From Aquiflexum sp041751335 (lineage in GTDB: Bacteria > Bacteroidota > Bacteroidia > Cytophagales > Cyclobacteriaceae), in the NCBI RefSeq assembly GCF_041751335.1, contig NZ_JBGSXS010000434.1, forward strand, positions 1 through 5,464: a stretch of DNA of 5,464 nt, written 5' to 3'. The position numbers were made by a program, and so were the translations under genes. Position 1 is the stretch's first letter; the number at the start of each line of letters is the position of its first letter. Under the pieces are notes generated by a model. It was given only the letters and a program-made list of their open reading frames with translations, made no database searches and had not been told where the DNA came from. This document shows positions 1 to 4,979 of this stretch, in pieces.

Positions 1-2
1 TA

Positions 3-1070
3 TTGACGAAAAGATATGGGGATGTGGGTAAGAAACTCCACAGTGGAAGGTCGCGAAATGATCAGGTGCTTGTAGATCTAAAATTATATTACAGGTCTGC
101 CATCAGGGAAATCATTGAGGCTACGGAAGAATTGTTCAACCTACTGATTGAACTTTCTGAAAAACACAAAAACAACCTGATGCCGGGCTATACCCATACC
201 CAACTGGCCATGCCATCCTCCTTTGGTTTGTGGTTTGGGTCTTTTGCGGAAGGGCTTACCGAAGACTTGGAACTGATGTTGGCTGCCTATAACCTTGCCA
301 ACAAAAACCCTTTGGGTTCCGCTGCCGGATATGGTTCCTCATTTCCTTTGGACAGAACGCTTACCACCCAATTACTGGGATTTGCAGACCTCCACCACAA
401 TGTCATCAATGCGCAGAACAGCCGGGGGAAAACAGAGAAAAACATCGCTTTTGCCTTATCGGGAATAGCAGGCACACTGAACAAACTGGCGGCAGACGTG
501 TGTATTTTTATGAACCAACATTTTGGGTTTATTTCCTTTCCGGATGACCTTACCACAGGAAGCAGCATCATGCCCCACAAAAAAAATCCGGATGTCTTTG
601 AACTGATCCGTGCCAAAACCAATCAGATCCAGTCTATCCCAAATACGGTCACCTTGTTGTTGACCAATATGACCACCGGGTACCATCGGGACCTGCAATT
701 GTTGAAAGAAGCCATTTTTCCCGGAATTGAGACCTTATTGGACTGCATCCGCATGAGTACTTTTATGCTCAAAGAAATCAAGGTAAAAGAAAATATCCTT
801 GCTGACCCATTTTACAAACATGTATTCAGCGTAGAGGAAGTCAATGACCTTGTCCTGAAAGGCGTACCATTCAGGGATGCCTACAAACAAGTTGGCCATG
901 CAATTGAGAAAAGCGATTTTCAACCAGATCAGGAAAAAGTCGCCCATACCCACGAAGGAAGTATCGGAAACCTTTGCTCTGAGGAAATCAGGGAGAAAAT
1001 GGATCAGTCGGTTGGTAGGTTTGAGATTGGGAAAGTTAGTCGAGTACTTGAAAAGCTGATTCACTCGTAA
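3..1070 (+). CDS. argH: Argininosuccinate lyase, C-terminal part (5' end outside window)
   Basis: ArgH splits argininosuccinate into arginine and fumarate, the last step of arginine biosynthesis, as a cytoplasmic homotetramer of the fumarase/aspartase superfamily. The 355 visible codons contain the family blocks in order: SGRSRNDQ (residues 14-21), PGYTHTQLAMP (61-71, with the catalytic-region His65), LGSAAGYGSSFPLDR (104-118), and the superfamily signature GSSIMPHKKNPD (186-197), which carries the mobile-loop catalytic serine. The conserved C-terminal domain follows, and the gene ends at a TAA at 1068-1070. The first codon in view is TTG, which reads as an internal leucine in the conserved LTKRYGDVGKKLHSGRSRND stretch, so it is not a start. 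About 90 N-terminal residues lie beyond the left edge, judged from the usual family length. No frameshift is visible. Base composition is more balanced than in the genes that follow, consistent with a resident housekeeping gene. Confidence 0.97.
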   Translation: MTKRYGDVGKKLHSGRSRNDQVLVDLKLYYRSAIREIIEATEELFNLLIELSEKHKNNLMPGYTHTQLAMPSSFGLWFGSFAEGLTEDLELMLAAYNLANKNPLGSAAGYGSSFPLDRTLTTQLLGFADLHHNVINAQNSRGKTEKNIAFALSGIAGTLNKLAADVCIFMNQHFGFISFPDDLTTGSSIMPHKKNPDVFELIRAKTNQIQSIPNTVTLLLTNMTTGYHRDLQLLKEAIFPGIETLLDCIRMSTFMLKEIKVKENILADPFYKHVFSVEEVNDLVLKGVPFRDAYKQVGHAIEKSDFQPDQEKVAHTHEGSIGNLCSEEIREKMDQSVGRFEIGKVSRVLEKLIHS

Positions 1071-1110
1071 GTTAGCCTTTGACTTTACAAGTACCAAGAG
1101 TCTTCAAAAT

Positions 1111-1128
1111 ATCAAATCGCCATTTGAT
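1111..1128. repeat. Small perfect hairpin after argH
   Basis: ATCAAAT and ATTTGAT pair perfectly (7 bp) around a CGCC loop, 41 bp after the argH stop. The stem is A+T-rich and is followed by GATCTTTAAAA rather than a clean T run. It may be a minor part of the argH 3' end, or chance. Confidence 0.35.
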
Positions 1129-1156
1129 GATCTTTAAAAAAAAATAAGTATAATTA

Positions 1157-1188
1157 AACCCTGATAAAAATCCTCATTTATCAGGGTT
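1157..1188. terminator. 12-bp perfect hairpin, probable argH transcription terminator
   Basis: AACCCTGATAAA (1157-1168) and TTTATCAGGGTT (1177-1188) are exact reverse complements with an 8-nt loop. The position, about 90 bp after argH, suits a terminator. On the + strand the tail is ATTCTTCTGG, not a strong T tract. On the - strand the hairpin runs into a T-rich stretch (complement of the A run at 1135-1144). Termination may therefore be factor-assisted on the + side. No gene on the - strand needs it. Confidence 0.55.
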
Positions 1189-1207
1189 ATTCTTCTGGAA
1201 AGGGTGG

Positions 1208-1234
1208 TATACCCCTGACCAGGTCAGGGGTATA
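1208..1234. repeat. 27-bp near-perfect palindrome (REP-like or terminator)
   Basis: TATACCCCTGACC (1208-1220) and GGTCAGGGGTATA (1222-1234) are exact reverse complements around a single A. This makes a very stable 13-bp palindrome that will fold as DNA or RNA. No T tract follows. It sits immediately to the left of the first cassette terminus (GTT at 1240). It shares the CCCTGA core with the neighbouring hairpin at 1157-1188. Possible roles are a second terminator, a dispersed palindromic repeat, or a boundary element of the cassette array. The sequence alone does not decide among these. Confidence 0.6.
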
Positions 1235-1294
1235 AACAAGTTGTGCTTAATAATAAAAAAGACACCAAGACAGAACTAACCATTTAACTAAGTG

Positions 1295-2053
1295 ATGATA
1301 CAAATTGGGATTATTATTGTTCTGACAGTTTTTGTTTTAAAAGGACTTTTTTCATTTAGACTTGAGAAAGATGATTATTCAAAGTCAACCGATGAATTAC
1401 GGACTGAATTTCAAAGAAAGGATTTTCTTTTACTATTTCTGTTCTTTATTCTTTTACCTTCATTTACGGTTGGACTCACCATTCTTTTTGATTGGTTATC
1501 GGATTGGTCAACATCAAATGACAAATCAATACTTCATATTATTAAACCAAACATAGGAACATGGATTGTAATGGCAATGATGTCTTCTTTGGGATATGCG
1601 GTTTGCTCAATATTCAAAATTTCAAAATGGATTTTTAAAACTAATGAATCTAATTACTGGACTTATTACAATCGAAAATACGGATTTAAGGCAACCCGAC
1701 TACTGAAATACTTGGGAATAATTTTGGTAATATTTAGTTCGACTTTAGTTTGCTTAAATTTGAATTCATATGTAAAATTTAAAGAGACCAAAATAGAAAT
1801 AAATGAATTTAAATCCTTTAAACCGACTGAATACAAATTAGAATCAATCACTAAAATTATTCATTTTCAAAAGACAGTTGCCCCTAATGGAAATATTGTT
1901 CAGAAACCTCATTATGCGATTGTTTTTAATGACAATTATGCATGGCGAACAAATGATAACTTAAGAACACCAAATATAAATGATGACAAAATATTTTCAT
2001 TTTTAACCGAGAAAACGGGATTGAAAATAGAAGAAATCGAAATCGACCAATAA
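1295..2053 (+). CDS. Hypothetical four-helix membrane protein (cassette 1)
   Basis: I do not recognise the family. The protein has about 252 residues. Hydrophobic segments lie at about residues 3-20, 45-66, 85-110 and 138-157. They are followed by a hydrophilic C-terminal domain of about 95 residues rich in Lys, Asn, Ile and Glu, ending in a short acidic stretch (KIEEIEIDQ). The hydrophilic tail begins after the fourth helix. I prefer the ATG at 1295; the in-frame GTG at 1292 directly before it is a possible alternative, and no Shine-Dalgarno sequence is visible, as is usual in Bacteroidota. The gene lies 54 nt inside the left terminus of its cassette, and its TAA is one base from the right terminus. 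It is clearly richer in A+T than argH, which fits acquired DNA. A sensor or immunity-like membrane protein is possible but cannot be shown. Confidence 0.72.
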   Translation: MIQIGIIIVLTVFVLKGLFSFRLEKDDYSKSTDELRTEFQRKDFLLLFLFFILLPSFTVGLTILFDWLSDWSTSNDKSILHIIKPNIGTWIVMAMMSSLGYAVCSIFKISKWIFKTNESNYWTYYNRKYGFKATRLLKYLGIILVIFSSTLVCLNLNSYVKFKETKIEINEFKSFKPTEYKLESITKIIHFQKTVAPNGNIVQKPHYAIVFNDNYAWRTNDNLRTPNINDDKIFSFLTEKTGLKIEEIEIDQ

Positions 2054-2054
2054 A

Positions 2055-2198
2055 TTACTAAGCACAACATTATATATAAAATATTGGGGGATAAGTATTT
2101 ATTTGAGCCTTTCTGCCCCGCACCAGCTTTTGTAGCGGCAGACAGTGATGACGCCCGCAGCCCCAACATTTCATATATGCGACCGTTGTAAGCCATTT
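2055..2198. repeat. attC-like site after cassette 1
   Basis: The outer boxes are TAAGCACAAC (ending 2068) and CGTTGTAAGC (from 2184). Inside them ATATATAAAATATTGGGG (2072-2089) pairs with CCCCAACATTTCATATAT (2161-2178) at 16 of 18 positions. The two exceptions are A.C on the top strand (2078/2172, 2083/2167), which become T.G wobbles on the bottom strand. Between box and stem there are 3 unpaired nt on the left (ATT) and 6 on the right. The central part contains a smaller hairpin, TCTGCC (2112-2117) with GGCAGA (2137-2142). The order of box, unpaired spacer, stem and variable terminal part is that of integron attC sites. An ordinary transcription terminator is less likely, given the length and the matching outer boxes. 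Confidence 0.65.
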
Positions 2199-2227
2199 GG
2201 AAAACCGCACAGCATATAGATTAGAAA

Positions 2228-2953
2228 ATGAATTGGATTAATAAAATAAAGAAAAAGACTGAAAAAATTGACAATAGTCGAGATTTGAAACGTGGTGAGA
2301 TTAAAACTATCTTGATTGATAATTTCAAGGAGCAAATCCCTGACTTTCCATTGCTGGATTATAAAAATGGTGTTTATTTTTTTGAGCGTATAAAGAGTAT
2401 TGACAACTATAAAATCTATGAAACGTTTCACTTGTCTTTTGGATTAAAAGATAAAAATTTTTCATGTTCAGTTTCTTCGACTCTAAATCCCACATACAGA
2501 TACATCGGAACTTATAATAGCGGGATTCTAACGCAACATGTAAATTTGATTGTACTCAAAAAGAATAAAGGTATTATTCCGATTGAAGAAGCCTACTATT
2601 TTCATAACGGCAAAATTGACACTACAACCAAGATTGTTAAGACCATTGTCGATGATTACAAACAATATGGATTACGATTTCTTGACAAAAGATATAATGA
2701 TTTATTTGATAATATAATTTTCGATAAAGGATTACGACTATTAGAGAGTATAACAATTGATAAAATAGTACTTAAGGAGCAAATCGAAAATGAACTTAAG
2801 CATTTAGATTATGTATCGAGTAGATTGAAAAATAGTGTTTACTTGGACATGAAAGAACAATTACAAGCAGTTCCAAAACAGGATAAAGATTTGAGACAAA
2901 AGATACATGGATTTGCTTATTCTTTATTGGAATATTATTGGGAAAATGAATAA
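2228..2953 (+). CDS. Hypothetical soluble protein (cassette 2)
   Basis: The protein has 241 residues with no signal peptide or membrane segment, so it is probably cytoplasmic. I do not recognise the family. The N terminus is very basic (INKIKKKTEK, about residues 4-13). The middle (about residues 35-125) alternates hydrophobic and aromatic residues in a beta-rich way, for example NGVYFFERI and YETFHLSFGL. The C-terminal half is Leu/Lys/Glu-rich and probably helical, ending in FAYSLLEYYWENE. The start is the ATG at 2228, 42 nt inside the cassette's left terminus. No Shine-Dalgarno sequence is seen. The stop (2951-2953) is one base from the right terminus at 2955. A+T content is high like the two flanking cassette genes. 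Nothing in it identifies a nuclease, toxin or binding motif. Confidence 0.7.
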   Translation: MNWINKIKKKTEKIDNSRDLKRGEIKTILIDNFKEQIPDFPLLDYKNGVYFFERIKSIDNYKIYETFHLSFGLKDKNFSCSVSSTLNPTYRYIGTYNSGILTQHVNLIVLKKNKGIIPIEEAYYFHNGKIDTTTKIVKTIVDDYKQYGLRFLDKRYNDLFDNIIFDKGLRLLESITIDKIVLKEQIENELKHLDYVSSRLKNSVYLDMKEQLQAVPKQDKDLRQKIHGFAYSLLEYYWENE

Positions 2954-2954
2954 A

Positions 2955-2985
2955 AAACGGCTTACAACATGGTTTAGCATACATT
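2955..2985. repeat. Collapsed attC-like junction between cassettes 2 and 3
   Basis: AAACGGCTTACAAC (2955-2968), the 3' box of cassette 2, is separated by only ATG (2969-2971) from GTTTAGCATACATT (2972-2985), the 5' box of cassette 3. The long stem found at the other two junctions is absent. The retained bases AACAT are the same as the first bases of the other sites (AACATT at 2066, AACATC at 3624). This suggests either a site whose stem was deleted or a recombination scar. The cassette 3 box has one more T than its partner at 3613-3626. Confidence 0.5.
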
Positions 2986-2987
2986 AA

Positions 2988-3605
2988 ATGAACACAAGCA
3001 AGATTTACAGTATCCTTTCATTTTTTTTGCTATTCATGGCAATTATCCAAGCTCCTTTATTCTATTACTACACCTTTGGAATGATAGCAATATTAATTAT
3101 TGCTCCTTATGTAGTCTTAGGATTTGGATTGACAATTTGGCTTCTTGTTGTAATGGTTAAAAAATCAGACCAGATAAAAAGAACACCCAAAATTAACCTT
3201 GGATTAACTTTTTTAATTGGAAGCTTGACCTTGGTTTTTGGTGAAATACTAATAGAAAAATTAGACTGGAATTTAAGGAAAAAAGAAAGAGAAGAGATAA
3301 TTGATTTAATAAAAGAGGGCAAGATCCAACCAAATGGAGAATATAATAATGGAATAGCAAAATTAAGCAACTGGAATTTCCCTCCGATTTCTAACGGTGG
3401 AAATGAAATCTTAATTTATCAGTCAAGTGAAGGGTTTTTCACAGTTAAATTTTTCATTAATAGAGGATTTTTAGACCATTATTCAGCATTTGTATATTCA
3501 GAAGACCAAGATGAAATCAAAGAAATAGAAGAAAGAATAGCTTATTCAAATGGATTACACAAAAACAAAAAAATAGATAAGAACTGGTATAGAGTATCTT
3601 ATTGA
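2988..3605 (+). CDS. Hypothetical membrane protein (cassette 3)
   Basis: The protein has 205 residues and the family is not recognised. The N-terminal part is hydrophobic: helices at about residues 7-26 and 30-56, then a third at about 69-88 after a short basic stretch (KKSDQIKRTPK). The remaining 115 or so residues are hydrophilic and charged (KKEREEIIDLIKEGK, then a probable beta-rich part such as GFFTVKFFINRGF), ending in NWYRVSY. The overall design of N-terminal helices and a soluble C-terminal domain resembles the gene of cassette 1, though I see no clear sequence similarity. The ATG at 2988 lies only 15 nt inside the cassette's left terminus, so the gene has almost no leader of its own and probably depends on transcription from upstream. 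The TGA ends 7 nt before the right terminus. Confidence 0.7.
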   Translation: MNTSKIYSILSFFLLFMAIIQAPLFYYYTFGMIAILIIAPYVVLGFGLTIWLLVVMVKKSDQIKRTPKINLGLTFLIGSLTLVFGEILIEKLDWNLRKKEREEIIDLIKEGKIQPNGEYNNGIAKLSNWNFPPISNGGNEILIYQSSEGFFTVKFFINRGFLDHYSAFVYSEDQDEIKEIEERIAYSNGLHKNKKIDKNWYRVSY

Positions 3606-3612
3606 AAAAGGA

Positions 3613-3755
3613 AAACGTATGCTAACATCACCTTGGATCCAGCGGGCGGTTCCGAGTAAATTGAAAGTTTAATATCTTTAAGAAGTTAAGAGTAAGTTTG
3701 AAGGTACGGCTCCGAAAGCCCGCCATCTCCAAGCTGAATCACGTTACTTGGTATT
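3613..3755. repeat. attC-like site after cassette 3
   Basis: AAACGTATGCTAAC (3613-3626) and CACGTTACTTGGTATT (3740-3755) are the outer boxes. The stem arms are 3632-3656 and 3710-3733, with exact blocks CTTGGA/TCCAAG and GCGGGC/GCCCGC and a shorter TTC.GAG block toward the loop. These are separated by a 4-nt internal loop and a one-base asymmetry. The loop is about 53 nt and A+T-rich. The unpaired spacers between box and stem are 5 nt on the left and 9 on the right, the same left-short, right-long asymmetry as the site at 2055-2198. The stem is far richer in G+C than the genes around it. Confidence 0.62.
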
Positions 3756-3798
3756 GAAGGAGGACTCCATATAGATAGAACATTAAGACTTGAAATAG

Positions 3799-4053
3799 AT
3801 GGTGAAAATAAAAAAGACAACATTTCTATTGCTTGCAATTACTTTATTGATTTTTACTCAATGTAAAAATGACAACGAACCCTGCGAAAAAAACATACCT
3901 GAATGGTGTCATAGAGTTGACCTGTCAAATGAAAATGACCCTGTTTGTGGTTGTGACGGTAAGACATATCAAAATGCCGGACACGCAACTTGTATAGGTG
4001 GAGTAACCTACAAAAAAGGAAAGTGCAAATTAGAGTTAATTATACGAAATTGA
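3799..4053 (+). CDS. Lipoprotein with an atypical Kazal-type protease-inhibitor domain
   Basis: The 84-residue protein starts with KIKK, then a hydrophobic helix (about residues 8-20) and a lipobox-like IFTQC. Cys22 would be lipidated, so the mature protein is probably anchored in the envelope facing the periplasm or surface. Residues about 29-76 match a Kazal domain: NDPVCGCDGKTYQN (46-59) is the family core and GGVTYKKGKC closes it. Kazal domains block serine proteases by inserting an exposed loop in the active site. Six cysteines remain after the lipid one (29, 37, 50, 52, 65, 76), enough for three disulfides. The usual YxNxC cysteine is replaced by Gly61, with Cys65 four residues later. 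The ATG at 3799 follows an in-frame TAG and gives a proper signal peptide. The gene begins 55 nt inside a fourth cassette-type terminus (3743), so it is probably another cassette. Protection from foreign proteases is an inference. Confidence 0.85.
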   Translation: MVKIKKTTFLLLAITLLIFTQCKNDNEPCEKNIPEWCHRVDLSNENDPVCGCDGKTYQNAGHATCIGGVTYKKGKCKLELIIRN

Positions 4054-4059
4054 TAAGAA

Positions 4060-4073
4060 CCTCCCAAGGGAGG
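4060..4073. terminator. Short G+C hairpin, possible weak terminator of the Kazal gene
   Basis: CCTCCC and GGGAGG pair perfectly over 6 bp around AA, 6 nt after the TGA, and are followed by ATTTATT. The short stem and interrupted T tract make it a weak candidate. Confidence 0.4.
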
Positions 4074-4087
4074 ATTTATTGAAGTGA

Positions 4088-4333
4088 TCAGAATCGGTCT
4101 TCAATCCACCTGGGACGACCAAATACAGAAATGAAGTCGGTTTATTCACGTATTTTTTATTTTCCATAGTGTTCATGAATGCTTCGGGTTTCACATTCCC
4201 ATGGAGTGATTTCAGGTTTGAATGGACTGGCATAGCTTGCCCCTATCCTCTGGGACCAAAACACTCTCCACATCACCTGGTGGAATGGCCAACTTTTTTA
4301 ACTGATAATCATTAATCAAGCCACACGCCTTTT
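4088..4333 (-). pseudogene. Possible decayed gene fragment, family unknown
   Basis: No intact gene spans 4054-4511. Read on the minus strand, this part gives stretches that look like genuine protein but sit in different frames or are split by stops. One reads LINDYQLKKLAIPPGDVESVLVPEDR-like sequence (about 4315-4240). Another reads ASPFKPEITPWECETRSIHE (about 4231-4170) and stops at 4142-4166, then continues in the same frame as TDFISVFGRPRWIEDRF, ending at a TGA at 4088-4090. The base composition is closer to argH than to the cassette genes. I could not assign a family, and the coding look is a judgement by eye. It may be the degraded tail of a resident gene interrupted by the accessory DNA. 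Confidence 0.35.
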
Positions 4334-4349
4334 ATAAGTGTTAAGCTGA

Positions 4350-4487
4350 TTGAACTACAAAATCCAAAGTTTTAGGGGGGAAATAGACAAGTTCGTGCCG
4401 GAGTACTGGAAAGAGCTTCGAAAACCGGCACAAGCCATACGCGAGAATGTTGACTGTAAGATAAAAGCGCATATTGGGGAGCAATAA
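4350..4487 (+). pseudogene. Short open stretch upstream of the PIN gene, possible C-terminal remnant
   Basis: An open frame of 45 codons follows a TGA at 4347-4349 and ends in TAA at 4485-4487, 24 nt before the PIN gene. It encodes sequence such as KFVPEYWKELRKPAQAIREN and ends in KAHIGEQ. It has no ATG; only TTG (4350) or GTG (4395) could start it, the latter giving 30 residues. The composition looks like a helical, charged C terminus of a larger protein. Its place before a toxin gene could also suit a tiny antitoxin, but the 50-codon gene downstream is a better candidate for that. A 7-bp inverted repeat, GTGCCGG (4395-4401) and CCGGCAC (4425-4431), lies inside it. Confidence 0.3.
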
Positions 4488-4511
4488 GAGAAAAATAGGT
4501 AACTTTATTTT

Positions 4512-4979
4512 ATGAAACCAAGGCTATATTTTGATACCTCTGTATTCGGTGGGATTTATGATAAAGAGTTTCGTTTAGAGACAGAAAAGTTGTTTCAGAT
4601 GGTTGAGAATGGAGAAATAATTTGCGTTTACTCAGATCTGACCATAACAGAATTAAAAAATGCGCCTGAAAAAATAAAAATACATTTCAAAAATTTACCT
4701 GCTGCCAATATGTTGAAAGTTGAAATCATGGAGGAATGTTTTTCGCTTGCAAATCAATACATTGCAGAAAAGGTAGTAGGCAAAACAAGTTTTGATGATT
4801 GCCTTCACATTGCAACCGCCACTTTGAATAAAGTCGACTACCTTGTTAGTTGGAATTTTAAACATATCGTAAACGTATTTAGAATAAGAGGTTACAACTC
4901 TGTAAATATTAAAAACGGATTTGTACAATTAGACATCCGATCACCAAGAGAAATAGTGAATTATGGAACCAGAGATTAA
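4512..4979 (+). CDS. PIN-domain ribonuclease, VapC-like toxin
   Basis: The 155-residue protein fits a single PIN domain, the metal-dependent RNase fold of type II VapC toxins. The expected acidic positions are visible: Asp8 in LYFDTSVFGG, Glu47 in TITELKNAP, Asp95/Asp96 in SFDDCLHIATA, and Asp109 in VDYLVSWNFKHI. The strand-helix block DYLVSWNFKH is typical. The family cleaves RNA, often tRNA or rRNA; the target here is unknown. The ATG at 4512 gives a domain starting right at the first beta strand, as usual. The coding end overlaps the next gene by 17 nt (4963-4979), so the two are translationally linked, with the toxin first and the partner second. This is the reverse of classical vapBC order, but I recall it from PIN/small-protein pairs in Bacteroidota and cyanobacteria. 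All catalytic acids are present, so it is probably active. Confidence 0.88.
   Translation: MKPRLYFDTSVFGGIYDKEFRLETEKLFQMVENGEIICVYSDLTITELKNAPEKIKIHFKNLPAANMLKVEIMEECFSLANQYIAEKVVGKTSFDDCLHIATATLNKVDYLVSWNFKHIVNVFRIRGYNSVNIKNGFVQLDIRSPREIVNYGTRD

Larger units (their letters stand above)
1240..3748 (+). mobile_element. Integron-like gene-cassette array of three complete cassettes (integrase not in window)
   Basis: Three co-oriented genes are each enclosed by a private pair of complementary ends: GTTGTGCTTAATAA (1240-1253) with TTACTAAGCACAAC (2055-2068); GTTGTAAGCCATTT (2185-2198) with AAACGGCTTACAAC (2955-2968); GTTTAGCATACATT (2972-2985) with AAACGTATGCTAAC (3613-3626). The first two match at 13 of 14 positions, and the third at 11 of 12 plus one extra T. 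The 3' member begins 1-7 nt after each stop codon, and large AAC...GTT-bounded inverted repeats follow cassettes 1 and 3. In integrons a cassette begins with the TTRRRY end of its own attC site, so the R'' box at its 3' end matches its own 5' end and not its neighbour's; that is the pattern seen. The cores (GTTGTGC, GTTGTAA, GTTTAGC) do not fit classical GTTRRRY, and no integrase is visible. Mobility is inferred. The private pairing is directly seen. Confidence 0.6.

Noticed and set aside
287..1097. Open frames on the minus strand opposite argH
   Set aside because: They lie fully opposite a strongly conserved argH sequence and give no recognisable protein, so they are shadows.
1084..1100. ACCAAG near argH as the missing partner of the cassette 4 terminus at 3743
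   Set aside because: The match covers only a few bases, lies upstream on the wrong side and lacks an AAC box in the right place.
1936..2431. Two minus-strand open frames across the junction of cassettes 1 and 2
   Set aside because: They run through the inverted-repeat site and overlap both plus-strand genes; the translations look random.
1240..3748. Calling this a classical integron with standard attC sites
   Set aside because: No integrase gene is in the window and none of the core boxes fits GTTRRRY, so only the architecture, not the known class, is supported.
2055..3755. CRISPR array
   Set aside because: The repeats are few, differ from each other and are separated by whole genes; there are no regularly spaced direct repeats.
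4036..4233. 65-codon minus-strand frame with an ATG after the Kazal gene
   Set aside because: It overlaps the end of the Kazal gene, and the more protein-like pieces in the same region are in another frame; I treat the area as debris and not an intact gene.
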